DNA of 64,000 bases, from contig CAKOHI010000003.1 of NCBI GenBank assembly GCA_934085585.1, positions 62,001 to 126,000 of the forward strand. Reading direction: 5' to 3'. Made by a program: the position numbers and the translations under genes. The notes beneath the pieces were generated by a model. It ran no database searches and had not been told where the DNA came from. It worked only from the letters and a program-made list of their open reading frames with translations. How positions within the stretch are numbered: the stretch's first letter is position 1; every line of letters begins with the position of its first letter. Shown one piece after another: positions 36,318-45,090 of the stretch. The stretch comes from an uncultured Bacilli bacterium (GTDB taxonomy: Bacteria > Bacillota_I > Bacilli_A > RF39 > UBA660).

Positions 36318-38030
36318 ATGAATAACGAAATTGAAAATGAACAACCAACGACGAATAACGCACAAAATAATCCAGAAGGAGGTATATCATTAAATCCAAA
36401 CAATAATGAACAAATTGGAATAGAAATTGATACAGCATCACAAAACATTCAAAATGCTATGAATAATAATTCTACTACAATTTCTCAACCAACAATTAAT
36501 ATGGCTAGTCAAAACTTTAATACTAATCAAAATGATAGTTTTAAAGAACCTAAAAGTAAAAAAGGCCTAATAATTGGTATAGTTGCAATTGTTGTAGTAG
36601 TAGCCTTATTAGCTGGTGGATTCTTTTATTTAAAGAGTACATTTAATGCAGAAAGTTTTTTAACTAAAAGTGCTAAAGAAATTACAACATGGATTGATAA
36701 TGCTTTTGAAAATGCTAATATTAGCAATAATGATTTATTGGCAAATATTGACAAATATGATCTAAAAGGAAGTATGGATTTAAAATTAACATCAACATCA
36801 AGTGAACTAAAGAGTATAAATAATCTTGGTATAAACATAAAAGAAGAAATGAGTATTAAAGATAGTTATCTTGATACAGCAATTAGTTTAACGCAAAATA
36901 GTGGAAAACTAGATGCTAATATGACTCTATTAAACAATAAAGTTTATTTAGATAGCAAAGATGTTTATAATGAACTACTTACTACAGATATGGAAGAAAA
37001 TCCATTTACAACAATGAAAGAAACATTAAATCAATATAAAGATTTAATAAATCCAGATAACTGGAAATATGCAGTTAATAAATTAATTACATATTATGCT
37101 GAAGCCATGAATGAAGCGATTGTAACAACTAAAATAAATGGTTTAAGTGCAACTTACACTTATGAAATTAATGATGAAAACAAAGATAAAGTAATTAGTA
37201 AATTTGAAAGTTTAATTAAAAATGATGAAAAGTTAAATAATATATTTAAAGATTTAGAAAATAATGATACAATATCAACAAGTTTCAATGTTGAACCAAT
37301 AAAAATTACAGTAAAAGTTAAACTTCCAAATAATAAAGTAGATAATTTTACAATTGAATCAGATGAAGAAGTAATTAAGGGCGAAAACATTGAAAAAGAC
37401 AAATATAAAATAACTACAGCTAATGAAACAATGGAAATTGAATGTAATAATAAATCAATATATCTTACAATTTCTGGAACTAATGAAAATCAAGATCAAC
37501 TTAAATTAGAAATAACAAAAGAAAAAACAATATTTGTATTAAAATCAGATCAAGTAAATGTTGACATGACAATCACTCCGGAAAATAAAAATACATCAAA
37601 TATAGATTTAAAAGTAAATTCAGAAAATGTTAAAATTAATGGAAATATTAAATCAACAATTGATAATAAAAAAGAAGATTTAAGTGGAAAAGTTACAGTT
37701 GACTACGACACATATAATCTGGGATTAGAAATTAAAACAAATACCACATATGGAGAAAATTTAGTAACTAAAAAATCCCTATCTGGTGGCAAAGAAATTA
37801 CTAATTTAACAGATGAAGAAACAGCAACTATAATGACAAACTTTATGTCAAAAGCAAGTAGTTTTGAATTTTTTAATAGTTTATCTGGATTACTAAATTC
37901 TTGGTCAGATATTGATGATAATTTAATGGAAGATACTTGTAAAAGTATGTGCCCATCTGGAGACGTATTTTCAATAGATGATGAATCTGAAACATGTTAC
38001 TGCACAGATGGAACAGAAATAAGTATTTAA
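36318..38030 (+). CDS. Large single-pass membrane protein with Asn/Gln-rich N-terminus and Cys-rich end
   Basis: 570 residues, not recognised. Residues 1-80 are Asn/Gln/Thr-rich with two prolines-and-asparagines patches and look disordered and cytoplasmic. The membrane helix is at ~83-104 (KKGLIIGIVAIVVVVALLAG), then ~460 residues outside, rich in beta-strand patterns and Lys/Asn/Thr. The last ~30 carry four cysteines (TCKSMCPSG, ETCYCTDG), probably two disulfides. No cell-wall sorting motif. It has its own promoter and terminator. Possibly a cell-surface or envelope-stress protein. Confidence 0.7.
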   Translation: MNNEIENEQPTTNNAQNNPEGGISLNPNNNEQIGIEIDTASQNIQNAMNNNSTTISQPTINMASQNFNTNQNDSFKEPKSKKGLIIGIVAIVVVVALLAGGFFYLKSTFNAESFLTKSAKEITTWIDNAFENANISNNDLLANIDKYDLKGSMDLKLTSTSSELKSINNLGINIKEEMSIKDSYLDTAISLTQNSGKLDANMTLLNNKVYLDSKDVYNELLTTDMEENPFTTMKETLNQYKDLINPDNWKYAVNKLITYYAEAMNEAIVTTKINGLSATYTYEINDENKDKVISKFESLIKNDEKLNNIFKDLENNDTISTSFNVEPIKITVKVKLPNNKVDNFTIESDEEVIKGENIEKDKYKITTANETMEIECNNKSIYLTISGTNENQDQLKLEITKEKTIFVLKSDQVNVDMTITPENKNTSNIDLKVNSENVKINGNIKSTIDNKKEDLSGKVTVDYDTYNLGLEIKTNTTYGENLVTKKSLSGGKEITNLTDEETATIMTNFMSKASSFEFFNSLSGLLNSWSDIDDNLMEDTCKSMCPSGDVFSIDDESETCYCTDGTEISI

Positions 38031-38032
38031 AA

Positions 38033-38056
38033 GAAGCACTGACAAAGTGCTTTTTA
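38033..38056 (+). terminator. Terminator after the 36318 gene
   Basis: AAGCACT / AGTGCTT stem, short loop, T-run. Confidence 0.75.
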
Positions 38057-38082
38057 AATAAAAAAGAAATGGTGATGATGTA

Positions 38083-39036
38083 ATGAATAAAGAAATATTA
38101 TTGGTATGTAATTTATACAATAAAGATATTATAAAAACTGAAAAAACTTTAGATAAATTTAATGAATTTTTCGCAAATATAATAATATGTAACAAGCTTA
38201 ACTTTAATTTAAATAGTGAAAAGTATCATATAATTGATGGTATAAATAATTATCCAAGTAATATATTTGACTTTATTAAAAACAATAAATTAAATATAAA
38301 AACTATAGTATTTTTAGATAATTTAAATGTCTCAAGTGATGACATTATTAAGTGTTGTGATGATTCTTTAAAAAATACTGATGCAATTGTATTTGGTACA
38401 AATGATTCAAAACAAATAAAAAAAGAATTTATAAATAATGTATTTAATAATTTATTTAACACTAATTTTAAAGCAGTTTTACCGGATATTAAAGCTATAA
38501 ACATCAAATTATTTGAAGAAATAATTGCAAATAAACAAGATAATTATTTAATATCCATTGTAAATAACGATCTTATAGTAAAAGAAAAAAAGATCAAAAC
38601 TATATGGAAAAAGAATCAAAATGGAGTAGGGGATAGTGGTTTTAAAATACTCCCCTATCTAAAAATACTTTTACCATACATATATAAAGCAATTATTCCG
38701 TATATTATAAGCTTAATTATATTTATATTAATATTTTATTTAAGAAACTCAACAAATGATTTAGAAGGTATTTTATTTGCTAATATTTTTGCAGAAGGAG
38801 TAGGGATAATATTACACATTATTTTAAATTACAAAAGTGTATATCAAAATAATTACATACAAAAAAACATATTATTTTTATTAAAAAAAATATTTAGAAT
38901 AATATTATCGTGCTTTTTTATTTACATTTTATATAATATTTTAAATATTAATTTAATTATAAGCAAACTATGTATAGATTTTATTTTAATGATTATTATA
39001 TCCATTATATTTAATAAAATTGTTACCAAAAATTAA
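38083..39036 (+). CDS. Membrane protein with degenerate glycosyltransferase-like N-domain and GtrA-like helices
   Basis: 317 residues. The first ~190 have alternating strands and helices with the order of a GT-A glycosyltransferase (TIVFLDNLNVSSDDI, then DAIVFGTNDS), but the DXD motif is not evident. The last ~120 form four membrane helices (PYIISLIIFILIFYL, GVGIILHIIL and two more), as in GtrA/DPMS-type flippase domains. It may assist transfer of lipid-linked sugars. The N-domain call is tentative. It ends at a strong terminator before the terminus region. Confidence 0.6.
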   Translation: MNKEILLVCNLYNKDIIKTEKTLDKFNEFFANIIICNKLNFNLNSEKYHIIDGINNYPSNIFDFIKNNKLNIKTIVFLDNLNVSSDDIIKCCDDSLKNTDAIVFGTNDSKQIKKEFINNVFNNLFNTNFKAVLPDIKAINIKLFEEIIANKQDNYLISIVNNDLIVKEKKIKTIWKKNQNGVGDSGFKILPYLKILLPYIYKAIIPYIISLIIFILIFYLRNSTNDLEGILFANIFAEGVGIILHIILNYKSVYQNNYIQKNILFLLKKIFRIILSCFFIYILYNILNINLIISKLCIDFILMIIISIIFNKIVTKN

Positions 39037-39039
39037 ATT

Positions 39040-39079
39040 AAAGCCCCCTATCGTTTTTTTATTGAAGTAGGGGCTTTTT
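39040..39079 (+). terminator. Strong GC-rich terminator
   Basis: AAAGCCCCCTA / TAGGGGCTTT stem with a T-rich loop and TTTTT tail. It is the last + strand gene end before the strand switch. Confidence 0.9.
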
Positions 39080-39100
39080 CATGTACGCATATATACGTAT

Positions 39101-39131
39101 ATATCCTTATTTAAAATATTAATAAGGATAT
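39101..39131. repeat. Perfect 11-bp inverted repeat, not terminator-like
   Basis: ATATCCTTATT and AATAAGGATAT separated by nine bases. No T-run follows on either side. Just upstream is another short palindrome, ATATATACGTATATAT. It may be a protein-binding site near the terminus. Confidence 0.7.
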
Positions 39132-39287
39132 AAATTTAAATTTCTATTTTAAAAAAATATATAAATTAATAATTATTGTTTTGTTTATATATATACACGT
39201 TTATAACACAATACCAAAAAGCATTTAAAATAGAGAGTTTTAGAAAATAACAATTTAAAAAAAGGTCTTTTGAAATCATTTATATAT

Positions 39288-39315
39288 ATAGAGAATAATA
39301 TATATTATGTTAACT
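39288..39315 (+). other. dif: Probable dif site (XerC/XerD chromosome dimer resolution)
   Basis: 28 bp: left arm ATAGAGAATAA, centre TATATA, right arm TTATGTTAACT. The XerD-type right arm matches the E. coli arm TTATGTTAAAT and the Bacillus arm TTATGTAAACT at 10 of 11 positions each (from memory), and the centre equals the Bacillus one. The left XerC arm is less conserved but ends AATAA, close to the E. coli CATAA end. It lies in a gene-free interval where gene direction flips, and a xer gene is 2.6 kb away. Confidence 0.8.
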
Positions 39316-39546
39316 TGATTATCAAAAAAATAATTATAATTCTATTTAAAAACAATTATATATTAATATTATTTTTTAAGACTTTTCTTTAAATAAAATG
39401 ATCTAATTATTTGATATAAATCATATATCTTTTGTATTTGAAATAACTTTTTGTTTATACTACAATAAATCATATAATAATATGTCCCATTAATTTCCAC
39501 AAACAGTTTTAGAAAAAAATACTCCACCCCACTCTTAATCAGCATA

Positions 39547-40299
39547 TTAACTAATAATTACATTTATAATTACTAGTACTGTTCCAATTACAAGTCCTAA
39601 ATAAATCCAATTATTTTCTTTATATTTTAATGCTCTAGGAAGCATTTCTTGTATTGATAAAGTAATCATTAATCCTGCCACAACAATTAAAACTATACTT
39701 ATCATTAGTTCTGATACAAAACTTTTTAAAAATATATAAGCTAGAATAGCTCCTAAAGGTTCTGATAATCCAGATATTAAAGTTGACTTTATAGCTTTTT
39801 TTCTACTACCAGTTGCATAATATATTGGTACAGCTATGGATATTCCTTCTGGGATGTTATGAAGCATAATGGCAATTGATAATCTTAAACCAAGATTAAT
39901 GCTATGATAACTACTTAAAAATGTTGCAATTCCTTCAGGTAAATTATGAAGAATCAAAACTATCATATTTAGAATACCAAGTTTATATAAATCAATACCT
40001 TTACTTTCCTTTTCAACTAAAGAGCTCAAAAATGTAATGATTATATAACTAATAATAAAAGCAATTAACAATATTATAAATGTTTTCCCTATTCCATAAA
40101 AATTTACTATTTCAAAAAAAGAAGTTGGGATCAAATCAAAAATACTAATAGATATCATTATAGCAATTGAAAAAGAAAGACAAAAACTTATAAATTTGTT
40201 TAAGTTCTTTTCTTTTATATTAAAAAATATTGGAATAGCTCCGATTAATGTTGATAATCCTGCAATTGTAGATATAATAAGAGGCCCAATTATTTCCAT
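39547..40299 (-). CDS. ZIP-family metal transporter, ZupT-like (second copy)
   Basis: 250 residues with about eight membrane segments. Helix IV motif HNLPEGIATF and helix V motif HNIPEGISIAVPIYYATG, both with complete His-Asn-x-Pro-Glu-Gly sites as in ZupT. This differs from the ZIP at 5116, whose second site starts Gln-Asn. It probably imports zinc, iron or manganese. The start follows GGTGATG. First minus-strand gene after the terminus interval. Confidence 0.88.
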   Translation of the reverse strand: MEIIGPLIISTIAGLSTLIGAIPIFFNIKEKNLNKFISFCLSFSIAIMISISIFDLIPTSFFEIVNFYGIGKTFIILLIAFIISYIIITFLSSLVEKESKGIDLYKLGILNMIVLILHNLPEGIATFLSSYHSINLGLRLSIAIMLHNIPEGISIAVPIYYATGSRKKAIKSTLISGLSEPLGAILAYIFLKSFVSELMISIVLIVVAGLMITLSIQEMLPRALKYKENNWIYLGLVIGTVLVIINVIIS

Positions 40300-40384
40300 A
40301 ACATCACCATCAAATTATATGTTATTTTATTTGATTAAATTCTTTTGTGATAATAAATAATAATAAATATCATAGTGAACAATA

Positions 40385-41080
40385 TTATTTAATTAAGCTT
40401 CTTTTTATTTCTTCATTATAAAAAATAGAATAATCAACTGTTGTAGTTTTCATTGAATTCATGATAGCCTTCTTTTGCAATGATAATTTAGCTAAATCCT
40501 GCAAAAGAAAGTTGTAAACTGATAAATAACTAATTACTGGAAATAAGGTTATTAAAGAGTCATTCATAATATCCAAAGTACATTCAGTTAATGAACTTTC
40601 ATACCATATAGGTTGTTTTTTATTTATTCTTTCCTTTAAAGACTCTATTACAGAATTCAATAAATCGGTTTCTTCTTTAGATAAATAAGGACTTTTAGTA
40701 TTTTCTAATCTTTTTAATTCATATCTTAAAGCCTTAACAAAAAAAGTATTTTCTCCATCACTATGACATAACAAATTTTCGCTAAATAATAAGTTTCCGT
40801 GTTGAAAAACTTCTTTTTTATATACAGACGAAAAATACAAATTCAATAGTAAAGAAATTGATGCGTTCTGGGAAATTAAATAATCATCAATACAATTACC
40901 TCTTTTTTTAATAGTGTCTTTCTCATACTCTAAAAAGGCTTCTAAAGAAAATGTAGATTTAGAAAATCTTCTTTGTAGTTCATGACCAGCATCTCTTTGT
41001 AAATCTTTATCAAACTTGCCTGAAAATATAATAAAAGATAACTCTGACAAACTCAAGCCATGGATAGTTCTTTCAATCAT
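40385..41080 (-). CDS. Hypothetical helical protein
   Basis: 231 residues from the second ATG (41080; AAGGAG eight bases before). Not recognised. Predicted mostly helical and soluble. Features: LSLSELSFIIFSGKFDKDLQRDAGHELQRRF at the start (read in parts), a central basic-acidic stretch, and an ILE/LEU-rich C-terminal half. No catalytic motif is evident. It is followed by ZIP downstream and preceded by the amidotransferase. Confidence 0.65.
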   Translation of the reverse strand: MIERTIHGLSLSELSFIIFSGKFDKDLQRDAGHELQRRFSKSTFSLEAFLEYEKDTIKKRGNCIDDYLISQNASISLLLNLYFSSVYKKEVFQHGNLLFSENLLCHSDGENTFFVKALRYELKRLENTKSPYLSKEETDLLNSVIESLKERINKKQPIWYESSLTECTLDIMNDSLITLFPVISYLSVYNFLLQDLAKLSLQKKAIMNSMKTTTVDYSIFYNEEIKRSLIK

Positions 41081-41125
41081 AATCATATCTCCTTATCTAG
41101 ATAGTACCATGTATTTATATAAAAA

Positions 41126-41740
41126 TCAAATTATATTAACAAAATAGTTAAATATTTTTTCTTGATTTTCATCATTCATATCTTCTGGATGCCATTGAAC
41201 TCCGAATATAAATTTATATCCATTTAAACTTATAGCTTCAATAATACCATCATCTGACATAGCTTCTACTTTAAAGAAATCTTTACTAATTACCGTATCA
41301 TGATGCCTACTATTAACAAAAATCTTCTTTTTCTTTAGAATATCTTTTAAGATGCCATCATATATAGTAATTTCATGAACATATTCCTTATTTGAAACAT
41401 AATGACTATTATTACCAACCTTTATTGTATTATCTAAAAAACTATCAGCATTAGCTAATAATTGCATACCTGCGCAAATACCTATCAACGGTTTATCATA
41501 TTTCATAGCATGTTTTAATACTTCTACATCAACTAAACTCCATGTCTCACCACCAGGGATAATAAAGCCATCACATAACTTTATATAAAAATCTATATTT
41601 TTAACATTAGGAATAATTATAATATTTACCCCTAATTTTTCTAATTTATTTACTAAAGAATGTGGTATTTTTTCTATTTGAATACCGATATCATTAGTAA
41701 GAATTCTTGTGGTTATACCAATATTTTTAATAAAAATCAC
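41126..41740 (-). CDS. Class I glutamine amidotransferase-like hydrolase (peptidase C26 type)
   Basis: About 204 residues. The triad is visible: nucleophile Cys in GICAGMQLLA, and His and Glu in FGVQWHPEDM. The oxyanion region is FIIPGGETWSLVD. This pattern fits gamma-glutamyl hydrolases of the PuuD/peptidase C26 group that cleave gamma-glutamyl compounds; the substrate is not known. The start is uncertain: the GTG at 41740 overlaps the ribosome site AAGGAAG, so an ATT at 41731 may be the true start. Confidence 0.82.
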   Translation of the reverse strand: MIFIKNIGITTRILTNDIGIQIEKIPHSLVNKLEKLGVNIIIIPNVKNIDFYIKLCDGFIIPGGETWSLVDVEVLKHAMKYDKPLIGICAGMQLLANADSFLDNTIKVGNNSHYVSNKEYVHEITIYDGILKDILKKKKIFVNSRHHDTVISKDFFKVEAMSDDGIIEAISLNGYKFIFGVQWHPEDMNDENQEKIFNYFVNII

Positions 41741-41816
41741 TTCCTTAATTTACCATAAAATATATGATTAAAAAACAATATTTGTTACATAATAATAGTG
41801 GGAGGTAAAAGTGTAC

Positions 41817-41930
41817 ATGAAAAATAGAGAAAACGCAAGAAGCAAAGCCAGAAAAAATGCTAAAAATTCTAGTAAAGCTAATGCAAGATCAAATGCACGT
41901 AATGAAGCTCGTAACGAAAACTGTAGATAG
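41817..41930 (+). CDS. 37-residue Asn/Ala/Arg/Lys-rich small protein
   Basis: A short gene with a good ribosome site (GGGAGGT, about ten bases before the ATG; a GTG at 41811 is an alternative). The product has an almost regular pattern of Asn-Ala-Arg and Lys with no aromatic or branched hydrophobic residues (RENARSKARKNAKNSSK, then ANARSNARNEARNENCR). It is strongly basic, possibly a nucleic-acid-binding or spore-protein-like peptide. It converges on xer with stops four bases apart. I cannot name a family. Confidence 0.6.
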   Translation: MKNRENARSKARKNAKNSSKANARSNARNEARNENCR

Positions 41931-41933
41931 TTT

Positions 41934-42824
41934 TTAGATATGCGCATGAGGATGATTACTATAATCTTCCTCTATTTTTTTGTTTTGTAAATGTGAGTAA
42001 ATCTCTGTAGTTTCTAAATTTTCATGTCCTAAAAGTTCTTGAATAACTCTTAAATCAGCACCATTATTAAGAAGATTTGTAGCAAATGAATGTCTTAACG
42101 TATGTGGACTGATTTCTTTTTTTATTCCAGCTTTGTTTGCTAGTTCTTTTAATATTTTAAATACCCCTTGTCTACTAATTTTTTCTCCATTTTTATTTAA
42201 AAATACATAATTGCATGTATCATTTTTAACTAAAAAAGGTCTATAATTATTTAAATAAATTAATAAAGAATATTTAGCTTTATCACCGACTGGAATTATT
42301 CTATCTTTTTTACCTTTACCAGTAACCCTAATTACACACTCATCAAAATCAATTTGATTTAATTCAAGCGATATTATTTCACTTATTCTACCTCCAGTTG
42401 CATAAATAAGTTCCAATAAAGCTTTATTTCTATAGTCAATTGGTTTTGTAAGGCGAATATCTAAAAGTTTATCAATCTCTTCACTAGTTAAGTATGTAGG
42501 TAATTTCTTTTCCAACTTGGGACTTTTAATACCATCACAAGGATTATCTTTCAATTTATCCATAAATACCAAATATTTATAAAAAGAATTAAAAACTGTT
42601 AAATAATGTGCTTTAGTTCTTTGGGTTGCATTTACTTTTGTTAAAAAATCTTTAATTTCTTCTTTTTTTAAGTTAATTAAATCTTTATTCATTGAATCAC
42701 TTAATAAAAGCAAATTTTCTCCATACGAATCTATTGTATTTATAGAAACTCTTCTTTCATATTTTAAGTATTCCAAATAATCTATTACATCTTTATCTAT
42801 AATATTATCAATAATATTTCTCAA
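41934..42824 (-). CDS. Tyrosine recombinase XerC/XerD
   Basis: 296 residues, full length. N-terminal SAM-like core-binding domain (VIDYLEYLKYERRVSINT), then the catalytic domain with Arg146 (ATGGRISE), Lys170, His241 and Arg244 (SPHTLRHSFATNLL), His267 (LGHEN) and nucleophile Tyr276 (EIYSHL). All six active residues are present. It should resolve chromosome dimers at dif; a probable dif lies 2.6 kb away. It begins at a TTG (AAGGTG eight bases upstream). Whether it is XerC or XerD cannot be decided here. Confidence 0.9.
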   Translation of the reverse strand: MRNIIDNIIDKDVIDYLEYLKYERRVSINTIDSYGENLLLLSDSMNKDLINLKKEEIKDFLTKVNATQRTKAHYLTVFNSFYKYLVFMDKLKDNPCDGIKSPKLEKKLPTYLTSEEIDKLLDIRLTKPIDYRNKALLELIYATGGRISEIISLELNQIDFDECVIRVTGKGKKDRIIPVGDKAKYSLLIYLNNYRPFLVKNDTCNYVFLNKNGEKISRQGVFKILKELANKAGIKKEISPHTLRHSFATNLLNNGADLRVIQELLGHENLETTEIYSHLQNKKIEEDYSNHPHAHI

Positions 42825-42872
42825 AAAAACATCACCTTATTTCTTATAAACATTGTATCAAATTTTTAGAAA

Positions 42873-42882
42873 ATGTGCTATA
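42873..42882 (+). promoter_or_regulatory. Extended -10 promoter of rarA
   Basis: TGTGCTATAAT-like extended -10 (TGCTATAAT) 17-25 bp before the rarA start. No good -35 at normal distance, as is common for extended -10 promoters. Confidence 0.55.
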
Positions 42883-42899
42883 ATTATTATTGTGATATT

Positions 42900-44096
42900 A
42901 TGGAAATTTTAGCAGATAAATTAAGACCAAAGAAATTGGATGATATAATTGGACAAAGTCACCTTATCGGAGATGGCAAAATACTTACTAATCTTGTAAA
43001 AAACAAGAGACTTTTTTCAATGATCTTATATGGAAAACCAGGTATAGGAAAAACAAGTATTGCTAATGCTTTAATTGAAGAATTAAATTTACATTATAAA
43101 TTTTTAAACGCCACGATTAATAACAAAAGTGATTTTGACACTGCGATTATGGAAGCAAAAATGTATGGAGAAATGGTTTTAGTAATAGATGAAATACATA
43201 GAATGAATAAAGACAAACAAGATTTATTACTACCATTTATAGAAAATGGAACAATTATCTTAATTGGACTTACAACATCAAACCCATATCATAAAATTAA
43301 TCCCGCTATAAGAAGCAGATGTCAAATATTTGAACTTCATGAACTTACGGCTGAAGATATAAAAGATGGATTAAAAAAAGCTTTAAATAACTTTGAAGAT
43401 ATAAAAATTAATGACGAAGCTATATCTTATATTGCTTCATTATCAAGTGGTGACATGCGATTTGCGCTAAATTTATTAGAAGTTGCATATTACTCTAGTG
43501 ATAAAAACATTACAATTGATGAACTAAAAAAAATAAATAGCAAGCCAGTATTTTTTCATGATAAAGATGGAGATGGACACTATGATGTTTTAAGTGCCTT
43601 ACAAAAATCAATTCGTGGAAGTGACGTCGATGCTTCCCTACACTATTTAGCTAGATTAATTGAAGCAGAAGATTTAGACAGTATTTACCGAAGATTAAGT
43701 GTAATTGCTTACGAGGATATAGGTTTAGCTAATCCTGGTATAGGTCCACGAGTAATGGCCGCTATAAGTGCGGCTGAATTAGTTGGACTCCCAGAAGCTA
43801 GAATACCTCTTGGTGAAATTGTGGTTGAAATGGCATTATCCCCTAAAAGCAATAGTTCACATCTAGCATTAGATGCAGCACTGAATGATATAAGAAAAGG
43901 ATCAACTGGAAACGTACCAGATAATATAAAAACGAATAGCCCAAATTATTTGTATCCCCATAATTATCCAAATGATTGGGTAAAACAAAATTACATGCCT
44001 AAAAATTTAATCGGTAAAAAATATTATATATCTAAAAATAATAAAATTGAAACAAGTTTAAATAAATTACATCAAGAAATGAGGAATGAAAAATGA
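42900..44096 (+). CDS. rarA: Replication-associated recombination protein RarA (MgsA/YrvN)
   Basis: 398 residues from the ATG at 42900; the frame extends to 42873, but that part contains the promoter. AAA+ clamp-loader-like ATPase that acts at stalled forks. LADKLRPKKLDDIIGQSHLI, Walker A GKPGIGKT (45-52), Walker B VLVIDEIHRM, sensor region, and the C-terminal tetramerisation part (YEDIGLANPGIGPRVMAAISAAE, ANDIRKG-type). Its stop overlaps gpsA (ATGA). Bacillus also keeps rarA near tcdA and 6S RNA, as here. Confidence 0.94.
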   Translation: MEILADKLRPKKLDDIIGQSHLIGDGKILTNLVKNKRLFSMILYGKPGIGKTSIANALIEELNLHYKFLNATINNKSDFDTAIMEAKMYGEMVLVIDEIHRMNKDKQDLLLPFIENGTIILIGLTTSNPYHKINPAIRSRCQIFELHELTAEDIKDGLKKALNNFEDIKINDEAISYIASLSSGDMRFALNLLEVAYYSSDKNITIDELKKINSKPVFFHDKDGDGHYDVLSALQKSIRGSDVDASLHYLARLIEAEDLDSIYRRLSVIAYEDIGLANPGIGPRVMAAISAAELVGLPEARIPLGEIVVEMALSPKSNSSHLALDAALNDIRKGSTGNVPDNIKTNSPNYLYPHNYPNDWVKQNYMPKNLIGKKYYISKNNKIETSLNKLHQEMRNEK

Positions 44097-45070
44097 AAAT
44101 AAGTGTAATTGGATTAGGAATTTATAGCTTGGCCATAAGTAAAGCCCTAGCTAAAAATAAAAATAATAAAATAGTAATATGGACAGAAAATCCGAAAAAA
44201 CTAGAAGAATTTAATGAGACTAAAAAATTAATTTCGATAGTTGATACAGATATACCTAAAAATATAAGTATCACAACCAGTATAAAAGATGCTGTAGAAG
44301 ATACAAGCATTATCTATATAATAACAGCAAGTAAATATGTTGATATTACCGTAGATAAAATAAAACCATATTATAATAAAAATACACCGATATGTATAGC
44401 ATCTAAAGGTATTGAAGAATCACGTGAAGAATTATTATCAAATATTGTAAAAAATACGTTAAAAACAAATAATATTGCCGTTATTTCAGGGCCAACTTTT
44501 GCGATTGATATTATAAATAATGAACCAGTAGCATTAGCATTAGCTTCAACAAGTAAAAAAGCAAGAGAATACGTTTTAAATACTTTATCAAACGATACAT
44601 TAAAACTACGCCCTTCAAATGATATGATTGGTATTCAAATGTGTGGAGCCGTAAAAAATGTTATTGCCATTGCATCTGGTATATTAAGTGGACTCGGATA
44701 TAGTAATTCAACTCAAAGTTTTCTAATAAATGAATCTCTTCATGATATAAAAGATATAATCAAATTATTCGGAGGAAAACCTAAAACAATTCTATCTTTT
44801 GCCGGAGTCGGAGATTTAATGCTTACATGTACAAGTACCAAAAGTAGAAATTTTAGTTTTGGATATACAATCGGAAGTACTAAAGACCAAAAAAAAATAA
44901 ATGAATATTTAACAAACAATACCGTCGAAGGCTATAATACTTTAGATATTATATATAAAATGATTCATAAAAAAGGTATAGAAATTAAGTTAATCACCAC
45001 CATTTATAATATAGTATATAATATTGAAGACCCAAATACTCTTGCCAAATTTTTAATAACAAAAAAGTAA
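44093..45070 (+). CDS. gpsA: Glycerol-3-phosphate dehydrogenase [NAD(P)+] GpsA, slightly atypical
   Basis: 325 residues. Makes glycerol-3-phosphate for phospholipids. Seen: ISGPTFAIDI, the catalytic Lys region CGAVKNVIAIASGI and GVGDLMLTCTSTKSRNFSFG. The dinucleotide site reads GLGIYS, where most have GxGxxG, and the usual GLGxGxN stretch is GLGYSNS. So it is a diverged GpsA or a paralogue with changed cofactor binding. It overlaps rarA by four bases. Confidence 0.82.
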   Translation: MKISVIGLGIYSLAISKALAKNKNNKIVIWTENPKKLEEFNETKKLISIVDTDIPKNISITTSIKDAVEDTSIIYIITASKYVDITVDKIKPYYNKNTPICIASKGIEESREELLSNIVKNTLKTNNIAVISGPTFAIDIINNEPVALALASTSKKAREYVLNTLSNDTLKLRPSNDMIGIQMCGAVKNVIAIASGILSGLGYSNSTQSFLINESLHDIKDIIKLFGGKPKTILSFAGVGDLMLTCTSTKSRNFSFGYTIGSTKDQKKINEYLTNNTVEGYNTLDIIYKMIHKKGIEIKLITTIYNIVYNIEDPNTLAKFLITKK

Positions 45071-45090
45071 TCAGTCATTGATTACTTTTT
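45062..45090. terminator. Bidirectional terminator between gpsA and tcdA
   Basis: AAAAAGTAATCA / TGATTACTTTTT stem with GTCAT loop, A-run on one side and T-run on the other. Both genes' stop codons lie inside the hairpin. Confidence 0.88.

Larger units (their letters stand above)
39080..39546. other. Gene-free, very AT-rich interval at the strand switch
   Basis: About 470 bp without a credible gene, between + strand genes on the left and - strand genes on the right. It holds the 11-bp inverted repeat at 39101-39131 and the probable dif site at 39288-39315, with runs of TATATA. No DnaA-box cluster, tRNA or repeat array is seen. Confidence 0.7.

Noticed and set aside
39080..39546. Replication origin in the AT-rich gap
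   Set aside because: No dnaA/dnaN neighbours and only one weak DnaA-box-like sequence. Gene directions converge here, which fits a terminus and not an origin.
42873..42899. Upstream extension of RarA starting at 42873
   Set aside because: It contains the extended -10 promoter and no ribosome site. Family members start at the equivalent of 42900.
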